From Lentisphaerota bacterium (GTDB lineage: Bacteria; Verrucomicrobiota; Lentisphaeria; Oligosphaerales; JABHEG01): DNA of 64,000 bases. The notes under the pieces were generated by a model. That model saw nothing but the letters and a program-made list of their open reading frames with translations, made no database searches and had not been told where the DNA came from. The DNA lies in NCBI GenBank assembly GCA_018676675.1, contig JABHEG010000060.1, forward strand, positions 1 to 64,000, read 5' to 3'. This document shows, in pieces, positions 55,048 through 63,602 of this stretch. How positions within the stretch are numbered: the first letter of the stretch is position 1; each line of letters starts with the position of its first letter. The position numbers were made by a program, and so were the translations under genes.

Positions 55048-57015
55048 ATGAGCGACACGAGCAGACGCCCGGAACGCATGGCCTGGGTTGCGGCGATAAT
55101 CAGCTTGGTCTTCTTTATCGCCGGCGCAACCATCAGTAAGTCGGCAACCTGCACAGCCTTGGTGCCTGGATGCCTGGCAGGTATTGTCGCAATTATCGTC
55201 TCGCTGGCCAGTGCAGGGCGTGCGCGCTTTGCCCGGCGCGGGGCGGAAGAAGCGATTCAAGCCGAGGAACACTTGCGGGCACACGGGCGTGCCGATCTGT
55301 TTGAGGACTCTGATGAAACCGCGAAACTTGCGGCACGCACCAGCCAGCAGTACGCGAATCTCTTCGTCCCGGCTCTGACGTTCTGCATTGGGATCGCCCT
55401 GCTTATCTCCGGCTCGATCATCTGGGCCAAGTGGGGGAAGACACTGGTCTTCCCAATCGCACAGGCGCCCCTTCAGCCTGCTGCCGTCCTAACCCTTTTC
55501 TTCCTTGTCGGCGTCGTCATCGGAAGCTACTACATCGGCTCGTCCCGCGAGTCCGGGTGTCGCTGGCTGCGCCCATGTGGAGCCTGGCTTTTCCTGACCG
55601 CCCTGTGCTACCTGGGGGCCGCTCTTGCGCTTCTCGGAGAACACGTAGGCTGGATGGCGGATCGCCTGGATATCGGCATTGCCAAGATCCTCCTGGCCTG
55701 CATGCTTGTCCTGGGAGCAGAAGCGCTGACGAGCTTTGTGATCGAGTTCTACCGTCCCCGGAGCCCGGGCGAGGAGCTTCGACCACTTTTCGAGAGTCGC
55801 CTGTTGGCCCTCTTTACGGAACCGGGTGGAATAGCCAGGAATGTGGCGTCTTCGCTGGATTACCAGTTTGGCTTCCACGTGTCCGAAGTCTGGTTCTACC
55901 GCTTTGTGGAACGAACGGTCGCACCGTTTGCGGCTGTAATGATCGCAGCCCTTTGGCTGCAAACGTGTTTCGTCGTCGTTCGAACGGAAGAGAACGCCAT
56001 CCGAGAGCGCTTTGGGCGAGTTGTTTCGCAGGCCCCGCTGGCGCCTGGCCTCTACCTCAAGCTTCCCGCCCCGTTCGCACGAATCTACAAATTCCCCGTT
56101 GAACGCCTGCAGCTGGTCCACGTCGGGTACATCCCCAGCGGTGGGGAGAAAGACAAAGACCACGCCGGACACGACGAACCAGCGCCCGGAATGGAAGACA
56201 TCCAAGGCGATCCCAGCGGGAGGGTGATGGTCTGGAGCAAGACACACCACCGAGAAGAATTCCCATTCATTGTGGCCAGCCGCCCAGAGGCAGGAGTCGA
56301 CAGTGCCGAGACCACTGACCCGACGGATGAGCAGCCTGTCTCAGCATACTTCCTCGCCGCCAGCGTGCCCGTCTACTTCAGAGTCAGCAATCTCTATGAC
56401 TATGCCTACCGCCACGCCACCCCCAAGAAAGCACTGGAGAAGATTGCGTCAAAGGAACTGGTCAAGTACCTGGCGAATGTTGACTTCTTCCGCATACTGA
56501 CCAGCGGAAGAGCCCAGGGCGCACAATTGTTGCGGGAACGCATTCAGCAAGCCGTTGGACCTGAGGGAGCTGCGCTGGGCATCGAGATCGTGTTTGTGGG
56601 GCTTCAGGGACTGCATCCGCCTGTGTACGTGGGTGAGGCCTTTGACGAGGTGGTTGGGGCCATGGAGGAAAAGCACGAGCTGATCCTCAAGGGAGAAACC
56701 TACCAAATTCAACGCCAACCCGCTGCCGAAGCCGCGGCGTTGGCTCTGGTTACGCAGGCACAGGGATACCAGTTTGAGAGGGTGCAAGTCTCACAGGCAG
56801 AAGCGGAGCGCTTCGGCAAACAGATGCTGGCGTTCGACGCCTCGCCCAACCTGTTCGTCCTGCGCAGCTTCCTGGATGTCTTGGAGAACGAAGGAAGAAA
56901 CGTCCGAAAATATGTAATCGGCACCGAGACCAGTGACGAGACATTCGTTCTCGATCTCGAGGAAAAGCTGCGGCCGGATCTGCTGGATCTGGATCTGGAA
57001 CGCAGCCAACAATAG
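55048..57015 (+). CDS. SPFH (band 7) protein with seven transmembrane helices, HflK-like
   Basis: This 655-residue protein has about seven membrane helices (12-29, 36-56, 104-126, 144-163, 177-196, 210-234, 291-311) followed by an SPFH/band 7 domain (about 308-560; EENAIRERFGRV and APGLYLKLPAP are standard), then a helical C-terminus. Usual HflK has one membrane helix, so the large membrane part is a fusion or special type. SPFH proteins form rings or scaffolds that gate membrane proteases. It starts a run of three SPFH genes; an AGGGA lies 7 bases before the ATG. No FtsH gene is in the window. Confidence 0.85.
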   Translation: MSDTSRRPERMAWVAAIISLVFFIAGATISKSATCTALVPGCLAGIVAIIVSLASAGRARFARRGAEEAIQAEEHLRAHGRADLFEDSDETAKLAARTSQQYANLFVPALTFCIGIALLISGSIIWAKWGKTLVFPIAQAPLQPAAVLTLFFLVGVVIGSYYIGSSRESGCRWLRPCGAWLFLTALCYLGAALALLGEHVGWMADRLDIGIAKILLACMLVLGAEALTSFVIEFYRPRSPGEELRPLFESRLLALFTEPGGIARNVASSLDYQFGFHVSEVWFYRFVERTVAPFAAVMIAALWLQTCFVVVRTEENAIRERFGRVVSQAPLAPGLYLKLPAPFARIYKFPVERLQLVHVGYIPSGGEKDKDHAGHDEPAPGMEDIQGDPSGRVMVWSKTHHREEFPFIVASRPEAGVDSAETTDPTDEQPVSAYFLAASVPVYFRVSNLYDYAYRHATPKKALEKIASKELVKYLANVDFFRILTSGRAQGAQLLRERIQQAVGPEGAALGIEIVFVGLQGLHPPVYVGEAFDEVVGAMEEKHELILKGETYQIQRQPAAEAAALALVTQAQGYQFERVQVSQAEAERFGKQMLAFDASPNLFVLRSFLDVLENEGRNVRKYVIGTETSDETFVLDLEEKLRPDLLDLDLERSQQ

Positions 57016-57048
57016 AAGCCCGGAGCAAGCTAGAGGAGGTAAGGAAAC

Positions 57049-58056
57049 ATGGGATTCACGGACAAACGGACGTGGATGCAGCATTGGCCCGTCGTACTGC
57101 TTGGGATGCTTGTAGCCTTCATATTTCTTGTAGCATTGGTCACCTTTGAGGTAAAAGAAACGGAACATGCCGTGGTGATGACCTTTGGCGAACCAAAGGC
57201 CGTCTCCGTAGACGGCGCCACGAAGGCCAAGCTCTACGAGCCCGGACTCCATTGGAAGTGGCCATACCCCATCGACACGGTCTGGCGGCACGACAACCGC
57301 CTCCAATGCTACGAGCTCAAGAAGGGGCAGGTCGAGCAGATACAAACGGCTGATGACTACCAGATCGTCGTGACAACCTATGTCCTGTGGCGCATTGACG
57401 GAGACGCCCCGGAGCTGTTTCTGAAGCGACTCAACACGACAGCGGATGCGGAGGAAGTGCTGGACAAACTCACTCGCCACCACCGCAACATTGCGCTGGG
57501 ACGCCACAACCTGACCGAACTCATCAACGTGGACGCAGACAAGGTCCACATCGACGGCATTGCGGACGAGATACTCACCAGCCTGCAGGCCGATGCAAAG
57601 TCCAACTACGGGATCGAAGTCACCCATCTGGGCTTCAAACACCTGGGCTTCCCGGAGAAGGTTTCCGGCAAAGTGATTGCGCGCATGAAAGCAGAGCGCA
57701 ACCGGAAGTCGGCCGAGTACCGAGCAGAAGGGAAGCGCGACGCCGAGAAAATTCGTGCCAAGGCTGATCTGGAAGTGCGAGAAGTCCTGGCAAAGGCCGA
57801 AGGCGAAGCAAAGCGAATTCGGGCCGAGGGAGATAAGTCAGCGGCAGAGCACTACGCCGTCTTCCGCAAGAACCCGGAACTGGCAGCTTTCCTCCGCAAA
57901 CTCGACGCTCTGCGGCTGACGCTCTCCGCGAAAACGACCTTGGTCATCGACACGAACACGCCACCCTATGACCTGCTCAGACCCGGGGCAACGAAACTCG
58001 GGAAGCTGACGCTGACACCACCCGCTGCCCGACCGAAAGCAGGAGGCGCGAAATGA
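57049..58056 (+). CDS. SPFH protein, HflC-like
   Basis: The 335-residue product has one N-terminal membrane helix (about 13-34) and an SPFH domain (about 34-230) with TEHAVVMTFGEPKAV, EPGLHWKWPYPIDTV (prohibitin-type loop) and the late VSGKVIARMKAERNRKSAE. A coiled coil with repeated AEG/KAEG units (about 205-265) follows, as in HflC. The stop overlaps the next start (ATGA), so they are translated together. A GGAGG site lies near 57033-57037, about 12 bases before the ATG. Confidence 0.88.
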   Translation: MGFTDKRTWMQHWPVVLLGMLVAFIFLVALVTFEVKETEHAVVMTFGEPKAVSVDGATKAKLYEPGLHWKWPYPIDTVWRHDNRLQCYELKKGQVEQIQTADDYQIVVTTYVLWRIDGDAPELFLKRLNTTADAEEVLDKLTRHHRNIALGRHNLTELINVDADKVHIDGIADEILTSLQADAKSNYGIEVTHLGFKHLGFPEKVSGKVIARMKAERNRKSAEYRAEGKRDAEKIRAKADLEVREVLAKAEGEAKRIRAEGDKSAAEHYAVFRKNPELAAFLRKLDALRLTLSAKTTLVIDTNTPPYDLLRPGATKLGKLTLTPPAARPKAGGAK

Positions 58057-59234
58057 GCACCGACCAGCACAGTCACGCCACGGAGCTCCATGAGGGCGAC
58101 CAGGGCATGCAGTCGCTGGTTCGCACATTGCGTGTGCTCTTCGTGCTGCTTCGTGTCCTGATAGTCTTCATCTTTGTTTACCTTGTCTTCAGCGGCGTCT
58201 TTTATGTCCGTGAACACGAGGAAGCAATGCTTTTCCGCTTTGGCGCTCTCCGAGCCAAAGGAGGAGAAGAAGTCCTCAGTCGCGGCAAGCTCTACTGGGC
58301 ATTCCCCTACCCCATAGATCAGGTTGAGCGGCTCCCCGCTCAACGCTCCGTAACAATTACATCTTCTCAGTACTGGCCCTTGATAAACGCCAACCGCCTG
58401 GAGTCAACCGATCAAGGAGTCGTTCCCGTGGGCGAATCGGCTGTCTTGCGCCCAGGAGAAGGCGGCTATCTCCTTACGGGTGATGCCAATATCATGCACA
58501 TGATCTGGGCCGTCAGGTACCGCGTTGATAATGCCAGAAAATACTACCTGCGGCTCTTCCACGAGCCCGATGACAGCTACGCCGAGCAGCGGGAGAAGCA
58601 CACCCACGGACGCACTCGTGGCGCAGAAGCGATCATTGAGAACATTCTCTCTGAAGCGGTGCTGGCCGAAGTGGCCACCTGGCCGGTTGAAGACGTGCTG
58701 GTCCTCTCGCGAGCAGAAGGGACCAACCGGGAACGAAAATCCCTGGCCAATGGCGTAGAGAACCGCGTGCGAAATCTGGTTGACGCAGAAGGTATTGACT
58801 TGGGAATCCGCGTCGACGAAGTGAATCTCGTCGAAGTGCAACCCCCGCTTGCCACGCAGAATGCGTTCCGGGAAGTCGTTGATGCCGCCCATGATTACAG
58901 AGCCGCAATCGCCACAGCCGAAGCCTATGAGAGGCGAGTCGTTCCAGAGGCCGAAGGCAAGGCATCGACGATCCGGGCCGATGCGAGCGCCTACCGCACG
59001 CGTGTCGTCGAATCAGTGAAGGCCGAGAAGGCCTACTTCGAAACGGTCTACGCTGAGTATGAGAAGAACCCCGACACCATGCTCGTAGCGCTCTACACCG
59101 ATGCCGTACGCGACGTCCTCAGTCGAGTCGAAACAAAGTATGTCATCCACACCAGAGGCGAAGGACGCCAAGAGGTACGCCTGCGTTTGGGCCCGGAACG
59201 CCCGAAACCGGGGGCGCCGACGCACAGCCAGTGA
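58053..59234 (+). CDS. SPFH protein, HflK-like
   Basis: The 393-residue product has one membrane helix (about 28-50) and an SPFH domain (about 50-260) beginning REHEEAMLFRFGALRAKGG, with PYPIDQVERLP as in HflK. The mid part holds DANIMHMIWAVRYRV, the VLSRAEGTNRERKSLANGVENRVR segment and the LVEVQPPLA motif typical of HflK-type proteins. It ends in a coiled coil (AEAYERRVVPEAEGKAS). It overlaps the HflC-like gene by four bases. The three SPFH proteins probably build one hetero-oligomeric ring. Confidence 0.88.
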   Translation: MSTDQHSHATELHEGDQGMQSLVRTLRVLFVLLRVLIVFIFVYLVFSGVFYVREHEEAMLFRFGALRAKGGEEVLSRGKLYWAFPYPIDQVERLPAQRSVTITSSQYWPLINANRLESTDQGVVPVGESAVLRPGEGGYLLTGDANIMHMIWAVRYRVDNARKYYLRLFHEPDDSYAEQREKHTHGRTRGAEAIIENILSEAVLAEVATWPVEDVLVLSRAEGTNRERKSLANGVENRVRNLVDAEGIDLGIRVDEVNLVEVQPPLATQNAFREVVDAAHDYRAAIATAEAYERRVVPEAEGKASTIRADASAYRTRVVESVKAEKAYFETVYAEYEKNPDTMLVALYTDAVRDVLSRVETKYVIHTRGEGRQEVRLRLGPERPKPGAPTHSQ

Positions 59235-59323
59235 TGCCCACTTGAGGCCGAGAGCTCTCACGAGCACGTTCCTCCTCGGGGCGACCATTAACGGATACCG
59301 CAAACCGACAGGGTAGCAAGCCT

Positions 59324-61288
59324 ATGCTGGCAGAAACTGCAAGCGAACTCATGGAGCATGAACACTCCCACAAGAAGGGAGTGTCCTGCGCCTGTTGCGG
59401 GGATACCCAGGAGAACGACGAATCATGGCGTCTTGTGCGCGCCATGTTCGGTGGCATTCTGGTCCTCAACTCATATATCGCCAAGGCCCTCTTCTCTGAC
59501 TCGATAGACCCTTTCGCGGTCGAACTGAGCGCCATTGTTGGTGCACTTGTTTTGGGGTACCCCATCCTCAAGGCTGCGGTCAAGGACCTGGTCCGAGGCA
59601 AGATGTTCATGAATGAGTTGGTCGCCTTGGCGCTTGTGGCGGCGTTCGCTAACCACGACTACCGCACCGCCGGGGCCGTCGCGTTCTTCATGCTGATCTC
59701 GACCACGATTGAGCGCAAGACAGCCATTGGTGCAGAGGCCTCTATCGAGGCCCTGATCCGCTTGACTCCCAGACGGGCCCGTCGCCTCTCAGACCAGGGA
59801 GAAGAAGAGACCGATGCCCTCAGCCTGAGCGTTGGAGACGTCTGCCGGATCCGCCCGGGAGAAAACTTCCCGGCTGATGGAAGTGTCGTCAGCGGGACGA
59901 CAAGTGTCAACCAGGCAAGCATTACCGGTGAGTCACTCCCGGTCGACAAAGAACAGGATGCAGAAGTCTACGCCGGCACGCAGAATCTGACCGGGCTGGT
60001 AGACGTACGCGTGACGCGTGTCGGCACCGATACAACGCTCGGGAAAGTGCGTGATCTCATCGTCGCTGCGGAACAGTCCAAGCTTCCCATTATGCGGATG
60101 ATTGACCGATACGTAGGCTTCTATACGCCAACCGTCCTCATGATCGCAGCGCTGGTCTGGTTCTTCACTCGGGACCTGGACCGGGTGATAGCTGTTCTCG
60201 TCATGTCCTGCCCCTGCGCATTGGTTATCGCGACACCATCTGCCGTCATCGCGGCCATCGCCGCTGCCTCCCGTCTGGGAATCCTCATCAAAGATGTCGC
60301 CCACATCGAGCTCGCGGCGAGAGTCCGGGCTGTCGTCTTCGACAAAACCGGAACACTGACCGAGGGTAACCTGGAAGTGGCAAGACTTCAGCCGGCCCCG
60401 GAAGTGGAACTGTCAGAGCTGCTGCAGGTCGCCACATCGACCGAATCTCACAGCAACCACCCCGCCGCCAACGCAATGCGACGCCTGGCTCAAGAAGCCA
60501 ATGTCGAATGGAACGACCCGGCCTCCTATGAGGAAGTCCCCGGTAGAGGCGTTGAGGCGACCTTTGATGGAGCCGTGTGCCGCGTCGGCCGCGAAAGCTG
60601 GCTGAACGAATGCGGACTGGATACGACGCTGATGGCCGACTCCCTCGCCTTGCCGGAAAACGCTGCCGCGAGCATCGTTTTCGTCGCCAAAGGGGATAGA
60701 GTGCTTGGTTGGATTGGGTTGCGAGACGCAGTGAGGAAAGTCGCCTCCGAGGCCGTGTCTCAGATCCGGGACCTCGGCATTGTCCGTTGCGCCATGTTCA
60801 CCGGAGACAACGAAGAGGTGGCGAATTTGGTTGCCGCCCGAGTGGGACTGACCGAGGTCCGGGCAGGCTGCCTGCCGCAGGAGAAGGTTGACTTTGTCGA
60901 GGAGCTCAAGGCCGAGGGTGGCTTTGTGGCAGTCGTTGGAGACGGCGTGAATGATGCCCCGGCTTTGGCTGCCGGAGACATTGGCATTGCCATGGGAGCG
61001 ATTGGGAGCGATGTAGCCGTCCAGAGCGCATCCATCGCCCTCATGAACAACGATCTCCGACGCATCCCATTCCTGATCTGGTTGTCCCGGCGGAGTCGTG
61101 TGCTCATGAACGAGAACCTCCTCATGGGGCTCGGGTTCATCGTCATCGGTCTCTATTTCTCAACTATCGGGAAGTTGCCGCCGGTCTTCGCAGCAATTAT
61201 GCATAGCGCGGGGACACTCGCGATCATCTTCAACAGTGCACGTCTCGTGCGCGCCGGGGAACACTTGGAATCCACGGCCAATTCGTGA
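59324..61288 (+). CDS. P1B-type heavy-metal-translocating ATPase
   Basis: The 654-residue product pumps a transition metal across the membrane. The N-terminus lacks a folded HMA domain but has HEHSH (12-16) and CACC (22-25), a short metal-binding tail. The phosphorylation site is Asp340 (DKTGTLTEG), the membrane metal motif is CPC (296-298), the HP motif is HSNHP, the TGES actuator motif is ITGESLPV, and the hinge is GDGVNDAPAL. The last helix reads HSAGTLAIIFNS, partly like the HEGGT/S motif of P1B-4 Co/Ni-type pumps, but combined with CPC (those have SPC). The metal cannot be named. It follows the SPFH genes by 89 bases. Confidence 0.93.
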   Translation: MLAETASELMEHEHSHKKGVSCACCGDTQENDESWRLVRAMFGGILVLNSYIAKALFSDSIDPFAVELSAIVGALVLGYPILKAAVKDLVRGKMFMNELVALALVAAFANHDYRTAGAVAFFMLISTTIERKTAIGAEASIEALIRLTPRRARRLSDQGEEETDALSLSVGDVCRIRPGENFPADGSVVSGTTSVNQASITGESLPVDKEQDAEVYAGTQNLTGLVDVRVTRVGTDTTLGKVRDLIVAAEQSKLPIMRMIDRYVGFYTPTVLMIAALVWFFTRDLDRVIAVLVMSCPCALVIATPSAVIAAIAAASRLGILIKDVAHIELAARVRAVVFDKTGTLTEGNLEVARLQPAPEVELSELLQVATSTESHSNHPAANAMRRLAQEANVEWNDPASYEEVPGRGVEATFDGAVCRVGRESWLNECGLDTTLMADSLALPENAAASIVFVAKGDRVLGWIGLRDAVRKVASEAVSQIRDLGIVRCAMFTGDNEEVANLVAARVGLTEVRAGCLPQEKVDFVEELKAEGGFVAVVGDGVNDAPALAAGDIGIAMGAIGSDVAVQSASIALMNNDLRRIPFLIWLSRRSRVLMNENLLMGLGFIVIGLYFSTIGKLPPVFAAIMHSAGTLAIIFNSARLVRAGEHLESTANS

Positions 61289-61341
61289 CCGCGTATGTCG
61301 CCTGGTCAGCAGACAAGGCCCTGAGAACGGAAAACGCACAC

Positions 61342-62568
61342 ATGCCAGACCAACATGCCGACCTCGTGGTCGAAGCAAACGGCTTGACCAAGGTGTTTAA
61401 GGACTTCTGGGGGCGCCCAAAGGCCAATGCCGTAAATGGGATAGACTTGGCCGTCCGCCCCGGGCAGGTGTTCGGACTCCTCGGGCCGAATGGCTCAGGT
61501 AAGTCGACAACCGTGAAGCTCATTCTGGGCCTCCTTTATCCCACTCGGGGAACGCTCAAGGTCTTTGGTCAGTCCCCCAGAGATGTCGACATCAAGCACA
61601 AGATCGGCTACCTCCCTGAAGAGTCGTACCTTTACCGCTACCTCACAGCAGGTGAAACGCTGGATTTCTTCGGCGCCCTCTTTGGCCTCGCCCAGGAGGA
61701 GCGGGAAAGACGCATCGATCAACTCCTGGAAATGGTTGGGTTGACCAACTCAAGGCACCGGCCGGTCGGCGAATTCTCCAAAGGCATGGCGCGAAGAATT
61801 GGTTTGGCTCAAGCTCTGATCAATGACCCAAGCCTTGTGATCCTTGACGAGCCGACCTCGGGGCTTGACCCAATTGGATGCGGCGAAGTCAAGGACGTCA
61901 TACGCCTCCTTGCACAGCGCGGAAAGACCGTCATTCTCTGCAGTCACCTCCTATCTGATGTGCAGGATGTGTGTGACGAAGTCGCCGTGCTCTACGGCGG
62001 AAGAATCCGCACCAGAGGCGAGCTCAGCAGCATCCTCACCGTGCAAGACAAGACCCGGATCGTCAGTCCGAAGCTGGATGACGTACAGGCCGAAGAAATC
62101 CTGGACCTCATCCGCGAGAAGACCGGCGGCGGCGATGTACTGATTGACCAGCCAACAATGGATCTCGAGAGCTTCTTCCTGGATGTCGTGCACCGCGCCA
62201 GAGAGGCCAGCGTCGAGACAGCCGGAGCCCAGGCTGGCGGCCAAATAGCGAGTTATCTGCGTGGCCAGGAAGACCAGGATGACGGCCCGGCAGTCTCAGC
62301 CGACCTCCTCCAGGCCCTTAGCGGAACAGGCGGCGAGTCTGCCTCCGGCCCTGAGATGGAGCCTGGGCCGGCCCCGGAGACAGAACCTGAGGCGGCAACG
62401 GCGGTAGACGAACTGAAGCTCGAAGAACTGACCGCCGAAGACCCCTCCTCGCAGGAGGAGGAACGCTCCGTTTCCGAGGCTGAGCAGAAGGCTGACGCTG
62501 CGAAGAAGGGCGGAGAAGCCAACAAGCGTCTCGAAGAACTCCTCGGCGACGACGATAAGGACGCGTAG
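61342..62568 (+). CDS. ABC transporter ATP-binding protein with long acidic tail
   Basis: The product (408 residues) has a complete ABC ATPase domain: Walker A GPNGSGKST (about 48-56), Q/other loop GYLPEE, signature FSKGMARRIG (in place of LSGGQ), Walker B LVILDEPTSGLDP, and switch His (CSHLL). It looks like exporters of the ABC-2/NatA type. From about 290 a long tail rich in Glu, Asp, Ala and Pro follows, which is likely disordered. No permease is next to it. The ATG at 61342 gives a typical N-terminus; the GTG at 61285 (GTGA overlap with the P-ATPase stop) is the alternative and would couple the two genes. Confidence 0.87.
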   Translation: MPDQHADLVVEANGLTKVFKDFWGRPKANAVNGIDLAVRPGQVFGLLGPNGSGKSTTVKLILGLLYPTRGTLKVFGQSPRDVDIKHKIGYLPEESYLYRYLTAGETLDFFGALFGLAQEERERRIDQLLEMVGLTNSRHRPVGEFSKGMARRIGLAQALINDPSLVILDEPTSGLDPIGCGEVKDVIRLLAQRGKTVILCSHLLSDVQDVCDEVAVLYGGRIRTRGELSSILTVQDKTRIVSPKLDDVQAEEILDLIREKTGGGDVLIDQPTMDLESFFLDVVHRAREASVETAGAQAGGQIASYLRGQEDQDDGPAVSADLLQALSGTGGESASGPEMEPGPAPETEPEAATAVDELKLEELTAEDPSSQEEERSVSEAEQKADAAKKGGEANKRLEELLGDDDKDA

Positions 62569-62807
62569 CTCCCGAAGCCCTCATAGGGTTGGCCTGCCCG
62601 CCACGCACCCGGGGCCCCCGGCAGATGACGCGACGGGAAGCATCTGGTGAGGAGTTGGCCAGACACCGGTATGGGGCAGGAAGCAGACCACCCGGGACGC
62701 CCCAAACGGCAGCCCGAAACCAACAACGATCTCAGTTGCACCTGTTCTGGTAGCCTATAGCGCCAGACCAAATCAGCACGATATACGCACGGAGAACAGA
62801 GCAAGCT

Positions 62808-63584
62808 ATGAGCCATTCTCAGCAAGCACCGGCCACAACAACGCCCACTGACGCCTCCGCTGACCTCCTCACCCAGGCCAAGCAGATGTGGAGCCTCTAT
62901 GGGAAACCCTATTGGCGCCAGGCAACCGGCGCGATCACAGCAATTCTGGCCATCTGGCTTGTCATAGGCGTTGCGAAAGGCGTTGCCCAAAACACGCTTG
63001 CGAAAGGGTTCTCGGCTGTAGCAGCGGCTGAAACAACTGACGAGCTCACTGACGTGGCCCGTAAGTACAAAGGGACTCAGGCCGGGGCGCAGGCAGAGAC
63101 AAAGCTCGCCAGGATGCTCTTCGCTGAAGGGAAGTTCGATCAGGCGGCGACCAGATTCTCAGTGCTCATCTCGGAATACCCCAAGAGCGAGCTCATCGAC
63201 TCCGCTCGCCTGGGTGAGGCATTTGCTCTGGAAGCAGACGAGAAGACCATCCAGGCTGAGAAACGTTTTGAGGAACTTGCCACCGCGGCACAAGATGGCG
63301 GGATCCGCCTGGAATCACTCCTGGGTGCTGCGCGCTGCGCACGTCTGCAGAACAAGTTGGCCGTCGCAGCTGATCAATTGCAGAAGGCGCTGGCAGCCGT
63401 ACCCGCTGATGATTCGCAGCGTTCGAAAGACGTGCAGATTCTGATCAGTGAAGTTGAACGGCTCCGCTCTGCTCCTCCCGCGCCCGAAGCGGAGGGAGCG
63501 GCCCCCGAGAAAGCCCCCACCGGGAGCCAGACCAAGTCAACGGATGGTCCCGCACCTTCAGCTACCGGGTCTGCAACAAAATAA
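62808..63584 (+). CDS. Membrane-anchored TPR protein (YfgM/TolA-like type)
   Basis: This 258-residue protein has a cytoplasmic N-terminus (about 1-39), one membrane helix (about 40-58, AITAILAIWLVIGVAKG) and a TPR-like domain (about 65-225; KLARMLFAEGKFDQAATRFSV is one repeat). It resembles YfgM-type proteins that bind the Sec translocon or chaperones, based on layout only. The tail is Ala/Pro-rich. It lies 239 bases after the ABC gene on the same strand, so co-transcription is possible but not certain; a GGAGA site lies about 11 bases before the ATG. Confidence 0.7.
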   Translation: MSHSQQAPATTTPTDASADLLTQAKQMWSLYGKPYWRQATGAITAILAIWLVIGVAKGVAQNTLAKGFSAVAAAETTDELTDVARKYKGTQAGAQAETKLARMLFAEGKFDQAATRFSVLISEYPKSELIDSARLGEAFALEADEKTIQAEKRFEELATAAQDGGIRLESLLGAARCARLQNKLAVAADQLQKALAAVPADDSQRSKDVQILISEVERLRSAPPAPEAEGAAPEKAPTGSQTKSTDGPAPSATGSATK

Positions 63585-63602
63585 CCCACTCGACTCCCAT
63601 TC

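Noticed and set aside
55048-59234. HflK/HflC operon of the classical FtsH-regulating kind
   Set aside because: There are three SPFH genes, one with seven membrane helices, and no FtsH or HflX gene near; kept as a distinct arrangement.
62253-62990. Long open frame (245 codons) on the minus strand opposite the ABC gene tail
   Set aside because: It is rich in Ser, Arg and Leu runs that mirror the Glu/Ala-rich acidic tail on the plus strand, crosses the ABC stop and TPR start, and has no family resemblance.
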